Shown: positions 30,701 through 43,974, counted from the stretch's first letter. The stretch: DNA of 64,000 bases from Volvox africanus (GCA_030268105.1 BSDZ01000014.1:2748501-2812500); one strand, 5' to 3'. The notes: generated by a model from the letters alone, not told the origin. Made by a program: numbers and translations.

Positions 30701-33353
30701 GTGCCGTTCTGCCTCTGGCCCCTGTCCGTTTCGGGCGACACGATTTACGTTAAGAACTTCCAGCACCGTTTATCCATGCGGAATGACGCCTTTACTGGCC
30801 CCCTAGCTGCCCGGCCTTCCAGTGTGTTGCGACCAGTGCATCAAGTCTTGGGCGAGAATGTCCACAAGCTGCTCAGTATCCCATGTTTACATGTACATCA
30901 CATCCCTTTGATATGTAGCATATGTGCTCCGCATTCGGGGGTTTCTGAGAAGCTGTTCTTTGCCGCGTTTGACATATCATTCGTGCTCACATCATCCCGT
31001 TCCACAGCACCTGCAAATGCTGGGCATGCACGGCACCGTGGCGGCTAATTATGCTGTAGATCAAGCCGACCTGCTGGTGGCCCTAGGTGTGCGCTTCGAT
31101 GATCGTGTCACCGGCCGCCTCGACGCCTTTGCCTCGCGGGCGCGTATCGTGCACGTTGGTAAGTGGTAAACAGCATCGTTGCTTAAGTGTTCATTTGTGG
31201 CCTGCATGTTGCTGCAGTACAGCAGCCATTGTCAGTTTTGACGGTTACACATCTGTTGTTTCTGATTTTGCAGATATTGACGCGGCGGAGATAAGCAAAA
31301 ACAAAACGGCGCATGTGCCGGTGTGCGGCGACGTGAAGCAGGCCCTGCGCCACCTCAACCGGATGCTGGAGGCGGAGCCACTGCCTGTGGACCGCTTTGC
31401 CGCCTGGCGGGCCGAGGTGGCGGCAAAGCGGGACGAGTTCCCTCTCCGCTACCCACAGCGGGACGACGCCATCGTGCCGCAATATGCCATCCAGGTCAAT
31501 GGCCGGGCTGCAGGAGTTCCCTGACATACCCGTATCTCTGTAGAGGCAGTGCACGAAACCCTTCCCAGGGTTTCCCATAACACGAACGTTCCCGAGCCTG
31601 GGACATTGTAGCCTTCCAGGAGATGCATGTATCGCTATCCTTGGTACGCACTCGGTCCTACTGTACTCCTAAGAACAACCACACGTCCATAGCAAACATT
31701 GCACCAGCGGATCCGTGGCAACCGAGCACACTGTCTTCTCAGACAGATAGTTAGATAGCACTTGGGCACGGATTGTACAGACGCCGATCTCTTGCGTACT
31801 GCTCCCAGGTCCTGGGCGAGGAGACGAAAGGTGAAGTGATCATCACCACGGGTGTGGGACAGCACCAAATGTGGGCGGCGCAATGGTACCCCTACACGGA
31901 GCCACGACGGTGGATCTCCTCGGGCGGCCTGGGCTCCATGGGCTTCGGCTTGCCGGCTGCGTTGGGAGCAGCGGTGGCCTTCGACGGCAAGAATGGGCGA
32001 GAAAAGCGCATCGTTGTTGATATCGACGGTGATGGCTCCTTCCTCATGAACGTGCAGGTTCGTATTGTGCGGGTTTCTCAGCCGCTGCCAGCTTGTGCGA
32101 TGGCGTCAGCTATAATGTGCCAAGATCGATTGTGGGTGGGCACGTCTTAGACCTTTTCAGCACCAACATGACACGTGCGGTGCTGTACTATGACAAGAAA
32201 GCTCAAGAAGTTTTTACGGCAACACAGCAGCCTGCCTGGTATGTATGGCGTTCAACGGCGTCGCATCGCCTCGTTGTATTCCTGAATACTGCTGTATGGA
32301 CAATCGCGATGGAACGATGCCATCCCCTACCAGGCTTGAATTAACCGCTGTGCGTGCTGTAGGAATTGGCCACTGCATTCATTGAGAAGCTGGATGTCAA
32401 GATCATGCTGCTCAACAACCAGCATCTGGGCATGGTGGTGCAATGGGAGGACCGCTTCTACAAGGTACGGCGCCACCGCAGCTTGCGGAGGCAGTCATAG
32501 TGTTTGTTAGGCTATAGCGATGGTGTGCCTGGGTTAAGCCGCATATGCTTAACGACGGTTTTGCTGCACGAGCTGGCAAGACGTAGGTCGTTTATCATTC
32601 GAACGGTGAGCCATAGGTATAATCGGGATGCGCAGATCACGTGGCCATGTGATATACGATAATCAGGGCCTGGCTGGCGGGCTAGGCCAGGAATTTGGCA
32701 ACTAAGTCCTGCACTTTCGGCAACAACAACACGTGTGGAGTGATGTGTTCGTATGAGCCTCTTGCTGTGCTGTACCTATGCGACAGGCCAACCGAGCGCA
32801 CACATACCTCGGCAAGCGTGAGGCCGAGTGGCATACAACCGGCGACGAGAATGACATTTACCCCAACTTTGTGGACATGGCCCGGGCGTTCGGTGTGCCG
32901 TCGTCGCGTGTCATCCAGAAGGATGATCTGCGTGGCGCCATCCGGACCATGCTGGATACTCCGGGGCCGTACCTGCTCGAGGTGGGTTGTTGGCGCAGTG
33001 GAGACAGAAAATGCCGCATGGGAGATGCCGCAGGCACACCGCACCTACGGCGGTTGGCGTGTTTGCCATATAGGATGAAATTATGCGTCTAAACAGTCAT
33101 AATGTCTTCAGTCAAGATGAGCCTTGGTCGTCTGAAATCGACTCGATGGCTGGATACTTCACGTATTAACAAAGTATTGGTATCTTCCGTGTGTTTCTGC
33201 GTCAGTGACCGAGTGGCTCGCCTCTTCAACTGCTGCTAATATAAATGCTCTCAGGTGATGGTGCCCCATATCGAGCACGTGCTGCCTATGATCCCCGGCG
33301 GAGCGACTTTCAAGGACATTATCACGGAGGGTGACGGGTCTGTCAAGTACTGA
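27748..33353 (+). CDS. ALS: Acetolactate synthase large subunit, plastid
   Basis: Thiamine-diphosphate enzyme condensing two pyruvates, or pyruvate with 2-oxobutyrate, as the first shared step to valine, leucine and isoleucine; plastid. Exons: 27748-27840, exon 2 ending 28135 (start unresolved), 28207-28252, 28433-28617, 28795-28944, 29334-29446, 30085-30209, 30426-30634, 31008-31158, 31274-31494, 31809-32057, 32363-32464, 32787-32981, 33255-33353. The leader from [14 protein letters not shown] is Ser/Arg-rich like a transit peptide. The enzyme starts at PADWVDRFG with [20 protein letters not shown]. The catalytic Glu of the cofactor site lies in [16 protein letters not shown] is the cofactor metal motif. 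Positions known for herbicide resistance look sensitive-type: [33 protein letters not shown]; the site equal to plant Ser653 is Gly. No phase-0 acceptor joins exon 1 to the exon 2 frame ending ARRMQSEE, so a small exon or other donor is missing. Confidence 0.93.
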
Positions 33354-33792
33354 AACAGGTTGCCATGTGCCGAGATATGTGGCATTTCTGTCTGTTGCAA
33401 TGACGATGACGTCTGAGGCTCCTGCTCAGCGCTCCGCATGGCTGTCCTTCACTTGAAAGCGCTTCAAGGAGAACCTCTAGCAGGCGCAAGCGCCAGGCGG
33501 CAGCCATGTCATTTCCGGTACAATTGCCTTTTTATTTGGCCATTGGTTTCGGTGACAGGACAGTAACCGGGTGACGCCATTGTGCAAACTGCGATTGGTG
33601 ATACGCTGCCCAAAGGGAGCCCCTTATGCTAACTTTCCCTTGGACATTTTTGCGTTCGTCGGTCGGCGTTGTCGAGGCTTCATTTGTTTCTTGACGTTCG
33701 CTCCTTGTCTTCCGCTTTTTGCCTACGTCTCGTCCAGCATCGGGTGATGTGTCCAATGGCTGTATTCTGTTCAAAAGGAGTCTGAAGCCCGC

Positions 33793-33797
33793 TGTAA
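33793..33797 (+). terminator. TGTAA poly(A) signal of ALS
   Basis: First TGTAA after the ALS stop, 440 nt downstream. Confidence 0.55.
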
Positions 33798-33882
33798 TGA
33801 CCTAACACGCGACCGGTATTTGCTCTTATACGCGCGTGCTGTGCTTGGGAGAAGCAACAATACTCAGCAAGACTCACGTGGA

Positions 33883-33917
33883 GCCGCATGGGGGTATGCC
33901 GCATACCCCCATGCGGC
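33883..33917. repeat. 35-bp inverted repeat, 17-bp perfect arms
   Basis: The left arm gccgcatgggggtatgc (33883-33899) and right arm (33901-33917) are exact reverse complements around a single C at 33900. It lies 86 bp past the ALS poly(A) signal, so probably outside the mRNA. It could extrude as a cruciform, be a palindromic protein site or be a transposon trace. Confidence 0.9.
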
Positions 33918-35243
33918 AGGGCCGGGCAGGGCTGTTGGTTGTATGTTGGAACAAGGCTGTCCGCATTTTATGGGAGGTACCTTTGTGTATATCGATGGAC
34001 CCTAATGTGTAGGGACCCGTTATTTGCTTCCAGATTATTTGGCTAGTATCACCATATTCCGTTCTGGTCTGCTTCCAGGACAAGCGTTTTTCAATATTGT
34101 TTTCTGAGTAGGACTGATGGACTCCCTGAAGGAGCTGCAATACAGTGGACGATGAACTTGTACGCTTGTGCACATAGATCTTTTGACCACGGTAGTTTCT
34201 TGTATCTGACCCCCTTTGTGCAAGCACGATACGATTCCTCAAACAGTTCAGCTCCAATTCCGGGGCATGATTCATGGCAGTTTAAAATGGCATCGAGACC
34301 CAGCGAATTAAAGGGAAACCATCATAACTCTTGCATACAGATGATTATCTGCACATCAGTGGGCACGCTTGATCGATGTCGGCCCCTTCACAAAAACTGT
34401 ATTGACATTATACTTGCACGCTCGCAACTCTCGCATGTGCGATTGATGCCCTGAAGTGTTTTGATTAGGCCTTCGCTCTATTTGGAATTATCGCATGCGG
34501 TACGGCGTTATCTTAGCTGGTTCGCATACTACAGTATCTGGTTCGATCTTTATTACCTGCTTAAATGAAAAGTTGTGAGTTCTTTTCATTCCAGTCGACA
34601 TTATCCGGGTGAGCGCAACGAGCAAGAACCGTACGCGTTCCTTTTCTAGCCTTTATGAATCATCTCGAAGACACTGAATTTATCAACAACTCGTTCAGTA
34701 CAAAACTCACAGAACTCTATGCACCTGGACAAACGCCGCAAAGCATGTACGGCACATAACTTCTTCATGCTTCTAGGGCCAAAGTAAGCGTCGAGGGCGT
34801 GTTACCTTAAGCAAAAGACTATATTAATGCTTGATGATGTTGGGGTGTACGACTGCTCTGGTGTACGGCGGCAAACCCAATTGCCCCGAAGCCCGGAATG
34901 GAATCTATCAGAAACATTATTGATGTGAATACGCATTACATGTCCCTAGGAGATTGTTCCAGCCGATGTTTGAAAACTTGTAGCCTGTACTCAAGCACTT
35001 GCTGACATTTTCTGCACGCGTTTTATGCACTTACCGAAGCATGCAATCGTATTTTTGGGGTATCTACGGGGCGCCTTAAATGTTGGCTTGAGGGCACAAA
35101 AGAGTTGTTGCGGCTGCGGGCTTTGGAAGCGAAGGCCTCATCGTTGCTCTGGTTGCTTTTGAACATACTCTACAGAAGCCCTTTAACCATAATTTCGTTG
35201 AGACCTTCTGCTGTATCGTGCTCACGCCGGCGGAGATCTCAGC

Positions 35244-38200
35244 ATGGAGGACCAGCCTGCTGAAGTCCCGGAAGCTATTCCAGATGACAAGCTGGAGGTC
35301 GATGAGCCAGGTAGAATTATATCGTTTGTTCATACAATACGATCGGGGCGAGTTTGCCTCCTTCAGTTAATGTACAAGGTTGTGCCTCAATTTCAGGTGA
35401 TGGATATGTGGAGCAAAATACACACAGCTTAGGATTTGAAACTCAGGAACACGTTGTGGCAACCCCCGTGGAGTTCCCTCCCGAGCCCGAAAGGGTTCCC
35501 GAACCGGAGGTGGGACCAGTAGCCGAGCCTGCCAGCGCTAATGGAACTGAAGGGGCGGAGCCAGGAACACACGGCACTGGGGCCGAGGAGACCGGGCAAG
35601 AACCCAAGCGACGGCGGCGTAAATGGGGCCCGCCAGCTGCAGATGCAGTAGTAGCGCCGGAGGGAGGCGGTAGTGGCGAAGGTACGACGGCCGCCAGCGC
35701 TTCGACACCCACACCGCCTCCTGAAGGTTTGACAGGGGACGGAGATGGTAGCGAGGCCGACCGCAAGCGAAGGCGCAGGAGCAGGTAATAAGCGGTGGGA
35801 ATATTGGTTTCGGCAAAAGTGCAATGGCAGCGGCAAATAGGCTGCCTTTTCCTTTAGTTTGTTTATGCGGGCATTGGTTCATAGTTCCCGCTTATCGCTG
35901 CTGCAGATGGGAGGAAAACGAGGGTGCTGCTGCTCCAGCTGCCTCAACTGCACTAGCTGTGGTTCCGGCAGTGACGGGAGCCGGCGCTATGGTGGCAGTT
36001 TTTCCAAAAGAGGTAGTCCTATCGGGAGGCATCAAGGTGCGTGGGGTTCATAACCGGCAGAGTTTGAAATGAATGCTGAAGAGCCCTGGCCCACTTTGGC
36101 GTCCATTCTCGTACAGCAAGCAAGGTGGCGCTTAATACATGGGCTAAGGGCATGCTTAGCTGTTAGATGAGCCAATGACTGGCATATTCTGTAGGTGTTG
36201 AAGTCTTGGCACGCATGAGCATGAATACGTCGGCAATTTCCGTGCTGGAGGTCTGGAGATACGGTTCGCGCCCATGCAACCCATGCCTCAACGGTGTAGG
36301 TCCACCTACCCACAACCATTACTGGCGAGACAACGATGTCGAATGTGGACCCCCGAATTCGGACGCTTACCGACGAGCTGGAGACCCTGAACAAGCGGTT
36401 ACAGGTCAGGGGCGGAAGGGGGGAAGGTCTCGAACAGGGTCTTCGTAGGTTCGTGAGAATCTGCGACGGCTGAGGGACGGGAACGTGGGCCAAAGTGTGT
36501 ACTGCTGCTCTGGTTTGTGTTGTTAAGGGCTGCCCGGTGGCTTTCCTGTAGTATGTACGAATGGGTTTCGGAGGCACGGGCAATCCGTGGGAGGTCTGTT
36601 GCGAACCCCTTGCGGCTAGAAACTGTATTTGATGGGAAGTTCTGAGGATCACCTGCTGACGGTTTGTTGGACCGTTTAACCGATCTTGCTGACAGAATAA
36701 CGAGCTGGACATTCCACCAGAGGGCGACCCTCGCCGCTCACCTTCGCCGGAGCCCATCTACGATCGTAACGGTATCCGGCAGAACACCCGGGAGATTCGG
36801 TGAGCTGGGTGAAAGTGGGATGCTTTCGGAATCTGGCTATTGATTTATGCAGACTAGTTGCAGATATCCCTCTCCCCCCTGCCAAGTGCTGCACCGTGGC
36901 CTGAATTTTCACTTGTGGGAGGTAATTTTGCAAGCAATTCGTTTCTGCCGACTTGGCAAGAGAAAATGTGACCACTTATATCTTGCACCTATTTGCCTAA
37001 AAGCCAAAGCGTTTGCATGTCGGTCCTTTAAGGGCCTGGCAACGGCTTGTTAGATGGGTGGCCAGATGCCACGCGGACTTTGGAGTGGGTGCTTGCAGAT
37101 GTAACATGAAGTTATAATGCCTGGAGCGAGCTCGAGATAGCCCAAGCAGATCCGTGAATGCTGTAAGCGCATCACTAGCCATGGTTCACGACCCTTGGGC
37201 AAAAGCACTTCCTTTTACATCGACCATCTCGTTAACTCCTGTCAGGTACCGGGAACGACTGCTAGATAATCGCAATCGGGTGGTCGAGGAGCTCATGAAG
37301 GAGGACCCCACCTTCAAACCGCCAGCGGATTACAGGTGCGATGGAGCCCCTATACTCCAGTGAGGCACGCCACCACAGATGAGGAAAGCCGTTTTCCAAA
37401 TGTACTGCAAGTCTGCCACCCGACGTCGGTCTGTGCAGTTGTACTCTTCATTGTAGTGGAGTCCATGCGTTTTCCTGGTTTCCTAGTCGAGGCTTCTGAT
37501 TATTGTCTTGCCTGTGGCAAGGGAAGTACCGCGAGATATAGATGCAGTCTGCATGCATATGTCGGGAGGACAGGTGTATGGCTGCTCATTCACTGCAGCG
37601 GTCCAAGTGCTGGCGAACGCGCCTCCTCTTCGGTTTTCTTCTTGCCTTCAGGCCGAAAAAGTATTGGAAGAAGGTGTACATTCCGCAGGACGCCTTCCCC
37701 ACCTACAACTTCATAGGTCTCATTATTGGTCCACGCGGTAACACCCAGAAGCGGATGCAGAAGGAGACTAATACCAAAATCGCCATAAGGGGTGAGAGCT
37801 GTCTGTGTTACGGCACAAGGACCCGAATTATTTTAAGTGAAGTTTATCCATTACCAGGGCTGCGTGGCGGATAATTTTTCATCTTGTGTTGCGCTGATCA
37901 CTGCGAAAGATGGCCATATGAAACACTCACGGACCCATTTTCTTGGCGAGGTCTCACCCGATCTGGGCTGCTTTATGATTAGCTTGGTAATAGATTGTTG
38001 GTCTTTTTGGCAATCAACCGCCCTTGCCTTACGTCATTCCCAGGTCGCGGTTCCGTGAAAGAAGGAGCGTCACGCGATCCCAAATACGATTACGGCGAGG
38101 ATGAGGAGCTGCACGTGCTAATCACGGGGGAGCGCCAGGACGACGTGAGTATGGGCCAGCCAGTCCGGGGCTTCGACCTGTAGCGCGCAGACTTGTGTTT

Positions 38201-41200
38201 GTATTATGTAACCAAGCGCCCAGTACCGGAAGTAAGGGTATTTGCGTCTGCGCACCCTGTGCAGATCCTGCTCCCATGTATGCTTGTGCGGAAATATACA
38301 TTCATATGTTTTGCCAGGCGAGGCGAGGAAAATTAAATTCCTGTAGCCGCCCACCGTCGAAAAGACCTGCGTGGCTCGAAGAATCATGACGGTGAGAATG
38401 CGATGGTGCGAAGTCACTATATGTCCCCTTTCCCCTTGGTCAGGTGGACAAGGCGGTGGAAATGATCGAGCGACTGCTTGAGCCGAATGACGATACGTTG
38501 AACGAGCATAAGAGGCTGCAGCTGCGAGAGTTAGCAGCTCTCAACGGCACTCTCAAGGATGAGGTGGTGAGTCTCTTACCTGGAAGGGCTGTTTTGAGGG
38601 GCTTTGCTCTAACCCTATCTCTGGTGATGCTTCGGGAGGGGATCTATCACTTGTGGTTCCTTGGCGTGGAAGAGGCAAGGAAAAGAGAAGGGCCATCTGG
38701 TTGATGCGATCAGACATTCGCCTGATGCAACATATATGCGCGCTTTTCCACACGCCGAAGGCTGTCCGATCCATTTTTGCTGACTTCCATGCATTGCGCA
38801 ACCTCCATGCAGGCGTGCTACATCTGTGGCGAGACCACTCACCGCAGCACGGAATGTCCTAAGTCGCAAGCGGTGGAAATTTACAAGTGCGTGCTGCACC
38901 GGGGGGAGGATAGCTGGACTAAGAAGGAAAGAGCGCAGAAGCTGATGTAGAGAAGCCCTGAAGGCCTAAGTGCCGTGTGTATGCAGTTGGTGTGAAAGCA
39001 CGGATTTGGCTAACGGCGAGTGTTGGCAGACTTAGCCTTCCTTGGATAACACTGTGGAAAGGCAAGGTCGGGACAGGGAGGATCATGCCTACACAGTGTG
39101 GGTGTTTTAAAAGCAGACGCATGTCCTCACCACTTCCACAGCTCAGAACGAATTCAGACGTCGAGCTTACGCGTAGCTGGACGTTTTTTCGGTTTGCTTG
39201 TGTTGATGATATTCATGCGGCTACATCCCGTAGGTTGCCTGACGAGATCCGCGCCAAGGCGGAGGAGCAGTACGCTCGTGATGTAGCCCGTATGCAGGGC
39301 GACGCCTCGGGTGGGCGTGGACTGGAGGATGAATACAAGAGCTTCTTAAGGGTAAGACCGAGAACCGAGTATTATCAAGACCTCTTGTTTTCTCTCCACC
39401 CGCGCCAGGAAAGTGCTCTCGGCAATCGGCAGCCTATGTGTGTCCACTCCCAGGCTGTTGCCGTCATGCTCGTCTGTCGTCGTATCTCTGCGTCAGTTGC
39501 TGCGCGATCCGTCATCTTCGCATCGCAGGCCTGAGAAACTTTATGCTAAACACTAAGACGTTGCTTCCACTTTGGTTATTGCCTTTCTTTTTGGTTGGTG
39601 TCTACTTTCTCGCGGGTCGTTGTGGCAAGGCAATGTATTGCCGTCATGTCTATTGACCTGTAGGAGCTGGGAGGTGCTCCGCCACCTGAGATGATGGGGG
39701 ACTTGGCGGCCTTGGAGGCGCGGGAAAGCGGGGCCCGGCCGGGCTTAGGGCGGCCACGAAGACCCGGGGACGATCTTCCAGAGGATCACAAGGTACGACA
39801 ACGAATCATGTATGAGCCGCGCTTGGAAACGCTTGGGAATACCACACGCAATATCACGTAGCTCAAGAACAGAGCCTGATGTGGTGTATCCTGGACTGTG
39901 CTATGAGACCTGTTATGCAACATAAGGTGTCCTGAATGTCTGATTGTAAAAAAAGTCGCATGCTGTATGAGGGCTGGGAGGCCTTGACGCCTTGCGTGGA
40001 TGTCGGTGACGTTGGGACAACAGTGTTAGAGCGGCAAACCTAGTGATGCGGTCTTTGATTCAGTTACAAATCTTTGCCGACGCCACGTTTTCCGGCCCCT
40101 CAGTGCCAGCAGCTACCTCGACTTTATTACTCGTTTTCTGCCTGACACTCATCCGGCCCGCGCAAACCGCAGCTTTACATTGCGGGACTGCCTCCGGTCT
40201 TCAACGATGTGATGCTTAAGTCCATGTTCGAACCCTTTGGTAACGTAAGATACAGGGATGGTCGATGGGAGGGGTGTGACGTGTGCGCAGTGAAGCAAGG
40301 ACGGTGCGTGCAGTACGTATGCATTTAGACGTAGAGAAACACCGTATGTGTTGGAAGCGTTAAAAAGGTCCAAGTATTTAGCGGACAGCATACGGGCCAA
40401 ATTGGGGCGCTGTACTGGGTCCGGGTAGTGGAGGAGCAACATGATGTCAGACACAGACGCTGCGTGTTATTCACAATGTCTGTATGTCTGTAGTCACGAG
40501 CCGGCTTGAAAACTATTTTCCATTTTTTCCTCCTAATATATTTATTAATTTTAACTACTTTCTTGTATCAGGGACGCACTCGCCCCATGCTATGTCCTCG
40601 CCTCCTTTCTTTCCCTCCAGGTGCTGTACGCTGTTGTCGCCACGGACGGCGCCGGCAACAGTCGCGGCTTCGGCTTTGTGCACATGCCGGAAGCCGCCAT
40701 GGCCAAGGCAGCGAAGGACGGCATGGACGGGCGCATGATTGAGGGCAAGCCGCTCACTGTCCGGCTCCGCAGGTGGGGAAATCAACGAAAACTCGCAACA
40801 GGAAGCGGTGGAAGGATGTCAGTGCTTAACAGGGTAAAAACAACGGACTCGGTGGAGACTCGGTGTTACATTCTGCGTAGCTTTGCATGGCGTTGGATTT
40901 GCATTACTTGCGGTCCTCCGGTCTGGTGGACCCAAGGAGTCGGGGGGTGGGGAGCGAGATGAAACGAATCCTGATGCTGATACGGAAGGAAACAGGACTA
41001 ACCGGGAAGGCCAGATTACTCAAGGGGGGGAGACAGATCCACCATCTACAAACATCTAGAAGGTAAATCCAGATACGTGCACTGTCCAACATCGAACCGG
41101 GGGCGGGTGTGACCTGCCGTGCTAAACGTAATTGGGCATGCGCCACCACCTAACGAAGAGCTATCGCGTCGAATCATTAGTCCTCTGTAGTTGTCCAGCA

Positions 41201-42958
41201 CCTCATGGCTTGGCTTGGCGTGCATGGCTTTGAGATATGCCACTTGCCACAAGAATCCTTGGGTTCTGGGCTTTACGATTAGCCTCACCGTGCTCCCTGC
41301 TGCTACTGATCGGCCGTGCAGTGAGCGCAACGAGCTGCGGCAGCGGGGTACTGGCGGCACCGCCACGGGAGGTGTCGAAGGTGTGGACGATGCATGCAAG
41401 CTGTATCTCGGGCAGCTGCCATCGACGACGTCGGAACAGGTGGGACTTGGGAGGTTAGCGGCACGGGGTCAAACGGACCTGGCTGGGTGAGTAGAGATTG
41501 GTGAGTGTAATCGATGAAGTGAAGGTTTGGAGCTCATTATCCTCGGCCTGTCGCGTTACTTCGTAAACTGCACTGCTCATTGATACTCACAAAAAGCCGT
41601 TGAAATCGCGCTTATTGATGTTGGTTGAAGCTTGCGACCCTAACCTGGCGTTCTGTGTCCCTTGGACCGCATGACCCTGCACCCTGACCGTTGACAGTTG
41701 CTGCGCCCATTGTTTGAGCCGTTCGGTCCGATTCTGGAGCTGCGCCTTATCCGCGATCGAGAAACTGGAGGCCTTAAGGTGAAGCATCAGGGCGAGATTA
41801 TTGGCGACGACGAATGTGTACATGTCTGATGCGTTGGTAAACAACTTGCTTATGGAATCCGAGTATAGTCCTTACTGCGCGCGCCGTTTGTACATATGGG
41901 GTGCATAATATAGTGTAACCTAACCTTCCCACGTGCCGCACAGGGTTTCGGTTTTCTAACCATGACCACGCCTGCTGCCGCCGCTGCGGTAATGCGTGCG
42001 ATGCATGGCTACCGCATTGACGGCAAGATGATTGTAGTCAAGCAAGCTGGGGCGCCACCTGGCAGTGGCAAGGAGGAGCACAGTCGTGACTTTAGCCGGG
42101 ACCACAATCGGGACTTCCATCGAGACATTAGGGACTACAGCCGGGTGAGTCGCATGTGTACCAAGGCCTAATGGAGTTTCCTTTAACTGCATGAGCTTGT
42201 CTGCACCCCGTAATTACTCCTCCAACTTGTCCCTCTATTTTTCATAGCAGGGCGGGAAACCAGATGGTCCCGGGCGCATGATGGGCCCTATGACACCTGG
42301 AGGGCCACCGATGCCCCCTGGCGGTCACTATCCTCCGGGCCCTGTGCCGCCTCCTGGGGGCCCTCCGCCGCCGCCTCATGGTGGGCCATATCCCCCTCCC
42401 GGGCCATATCCTCCAAGCGGACCGCCGCCCCCGTACCCTCCACCCCATCCACACGGAGCCCCCTACCCACATCCTGGGGGCCACTACTCCCACCCACCTT
42501 ACGGTGGGCCCTATGGGACTCCGGGAGCCCCGCCGCCGCCACCATACGGTCCCGGTGCCCCGCCGCCGCCACCATATGGCGCGCCGCCGCCTGGGCCTGC
42601 ACCGGCACCAGGAGGCGCTCCTTACCATCCGTACGGGGTGCCAATGCCCCCTGAGCTTGCGTACGGTGCAGCGCCCCCTCCATACGGAGCGCCGCCACAA
42701 CAGCCGTATGGTTATGCCACCGCCCCAGGCGGCTACCCTCCGGATTACAGCGCTGCAGGGTACACCGCACCGGCACCGCCGCCACCACCTTCGTATCCCC
42801 CGCCTCTGCCGCCCTCACAACCCCCACCCCCACCCCCAGAATCAGCCCCGGGCGGCGCAGATGCTCAGCCACCACTACCACCAAGTTCTGCTAACGACAT
42901 GCAGCAACTCAGTGAATACGAGCGGTTCATGGCAGAGATGCAACGCAACTACGCGTGA
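35244..42958 (+). CDS. SF1: Splicing factor SF1 / branch-point-binding protein with two RRMs
   Basis: Binds the intron branch-point sequence and U2AF early in spliceosome assembly; nucleus. Eighteen exons: 35244-35310, 35397-35784, 35907-36036, 36300-36404, 36696-36799, 37246-37335, 37652-37791, 38044-38144, 38444-38566, 38813-38886, 39234-39351, 39664-39792, 40173-40244, 40621-40772, 41322-41439, 41698-41778, 41944-42144, 42248-42958; 967 residues. Order: acidic N-terminus; basic-Trp motifs KRRRRKW (93-99) and KRRRRSRW (to 153), like the U2AF ligand motif; coiled-coil-like [21 protein letters not shown] domain (about 295-370) with [17 protein letters not shown]2 helix; zinc knuckle [14 protein letters not shown] (418-431); RRM1 (about 524-598, [17 protein letters not shown]); RRM2 (about 624-703, [17 protein letters not shown]); Pro/Gly/Tyr-rich tail from 732. 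Plant SF1 normally has one RRM, animal and fungal SF1 none. The last acceptor could also be 42251, one codon shorter. Confidence 0.93.
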
Positions 42959-43151
42959 AGGCGGTTCCGCAGGTTTGTTGATATTTTGATGCTGAAATGG
43001 CTGACGGAATTGTTGGATGCACATTGCGCGTACTTGAGGTTGCAGTGCAGAGACCAGCTTGTGCGCTCTGGAAAAATACAAACAGGAACTTCTTTTCCGT
43101 CAGCACTTGCACATGGCACGCGTGTTTACAACCCTTCTAAGGCACTGGCGG

Positions 43152-43156
43152 TGTAA
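43152..43156 (+). terminator. TGTAA poly(A) signal of SF1
   Basis: TGTAA 194 nt past the SF1 stop. Confidence 0.55.
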
Positions 43157-43974
43157 GCAAAATAGATCGTGAGGACACCCCAATATGAGGAGAAACAAGG
43201 AAACGAAGGGGTTTGCGGTGTTGACTAAGATGCTGCGTTGATACCATGTTCAATGATATATGGGCTGCGCGATGTGCTGTCAAGCTCAGACGCGGCTTGA
43301 CAGGATCGATGAAGTCTTAAGGGCTCCTGGGCCGACGAAGATCGTCGTTACTGTCTGCTGCAATGCAGTGCCTAGATAAGGTGCCGTGCTAAGCACCCCA
43401 GGGAAGAGCCAATTCCAACCTGCTTAAGATAGAGCAGACCTGGGACCGTTGGCTTAATCCTGAATTGGTTCGTGAGTCCTGTCTGGGGACGTGGAAGCCT
43501 CGCTTTATGACTCATCCCCAACCGTCCTTGTCTTACAGCGCACCCCCGTCGATGGGCAAATGTCAGGAAAAAAATTTTGTTCGCCTGGTTGACGCCTGAT
43601 TACTTTGACTGCAAATCAACAGGCAAACAGACTAGCCACATTCCACAAGGTGGTATCGAACCCTATCTCGCTGAGACACTTAAGGATACCCGGCTACGAA
43701 TTTTTGATAGTGATCAGGCTTGAGCCGCCACAACGGAGATTCATGTAAACTGTTCCCAGGGCCATGTGGGTTTGTACCATAACGCGTATACCATGACCAC
43801 GATTAGCCTCAGGCATGAATAACGAAATTGCAGAATACTGGGAACGAATCAAACATATGGCACAAAGGGTAGGTTATAAAGATGGTTGGTACCGCGCCGG
43901 AACCATGGCGCCGTGTGTTGTCCACGCCGTAAGGCTCCAAACCATAGTTCAGATACCGTAATCTAAAGACGGCA

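Larger units (their letters stand above)
33354..35243. other. Intergenic: ALS 3' UTR and SF1 upstream region
   Basis: Contains the ALS 3' UTR (to about 33810), a near-perfect 35-bp palindrome at 33883-33917, and about 1.3 kb with no coding feature that should include the SF1 promoter. Confidence 0.5.

Noticed and set aside
35032..35079. Possible tRNA or small RNA between ALS and SF1
   Set aside because: No cloverleaf or box A/B could be built by eye there or elsewhere in the window.
42242..42884. Long minus-strand frames opposite the last SF1 exon
   Set aside because: Antisense of a GC-rich Pro/Gly coding repeat; Arg/Val-rich translation with no domain.
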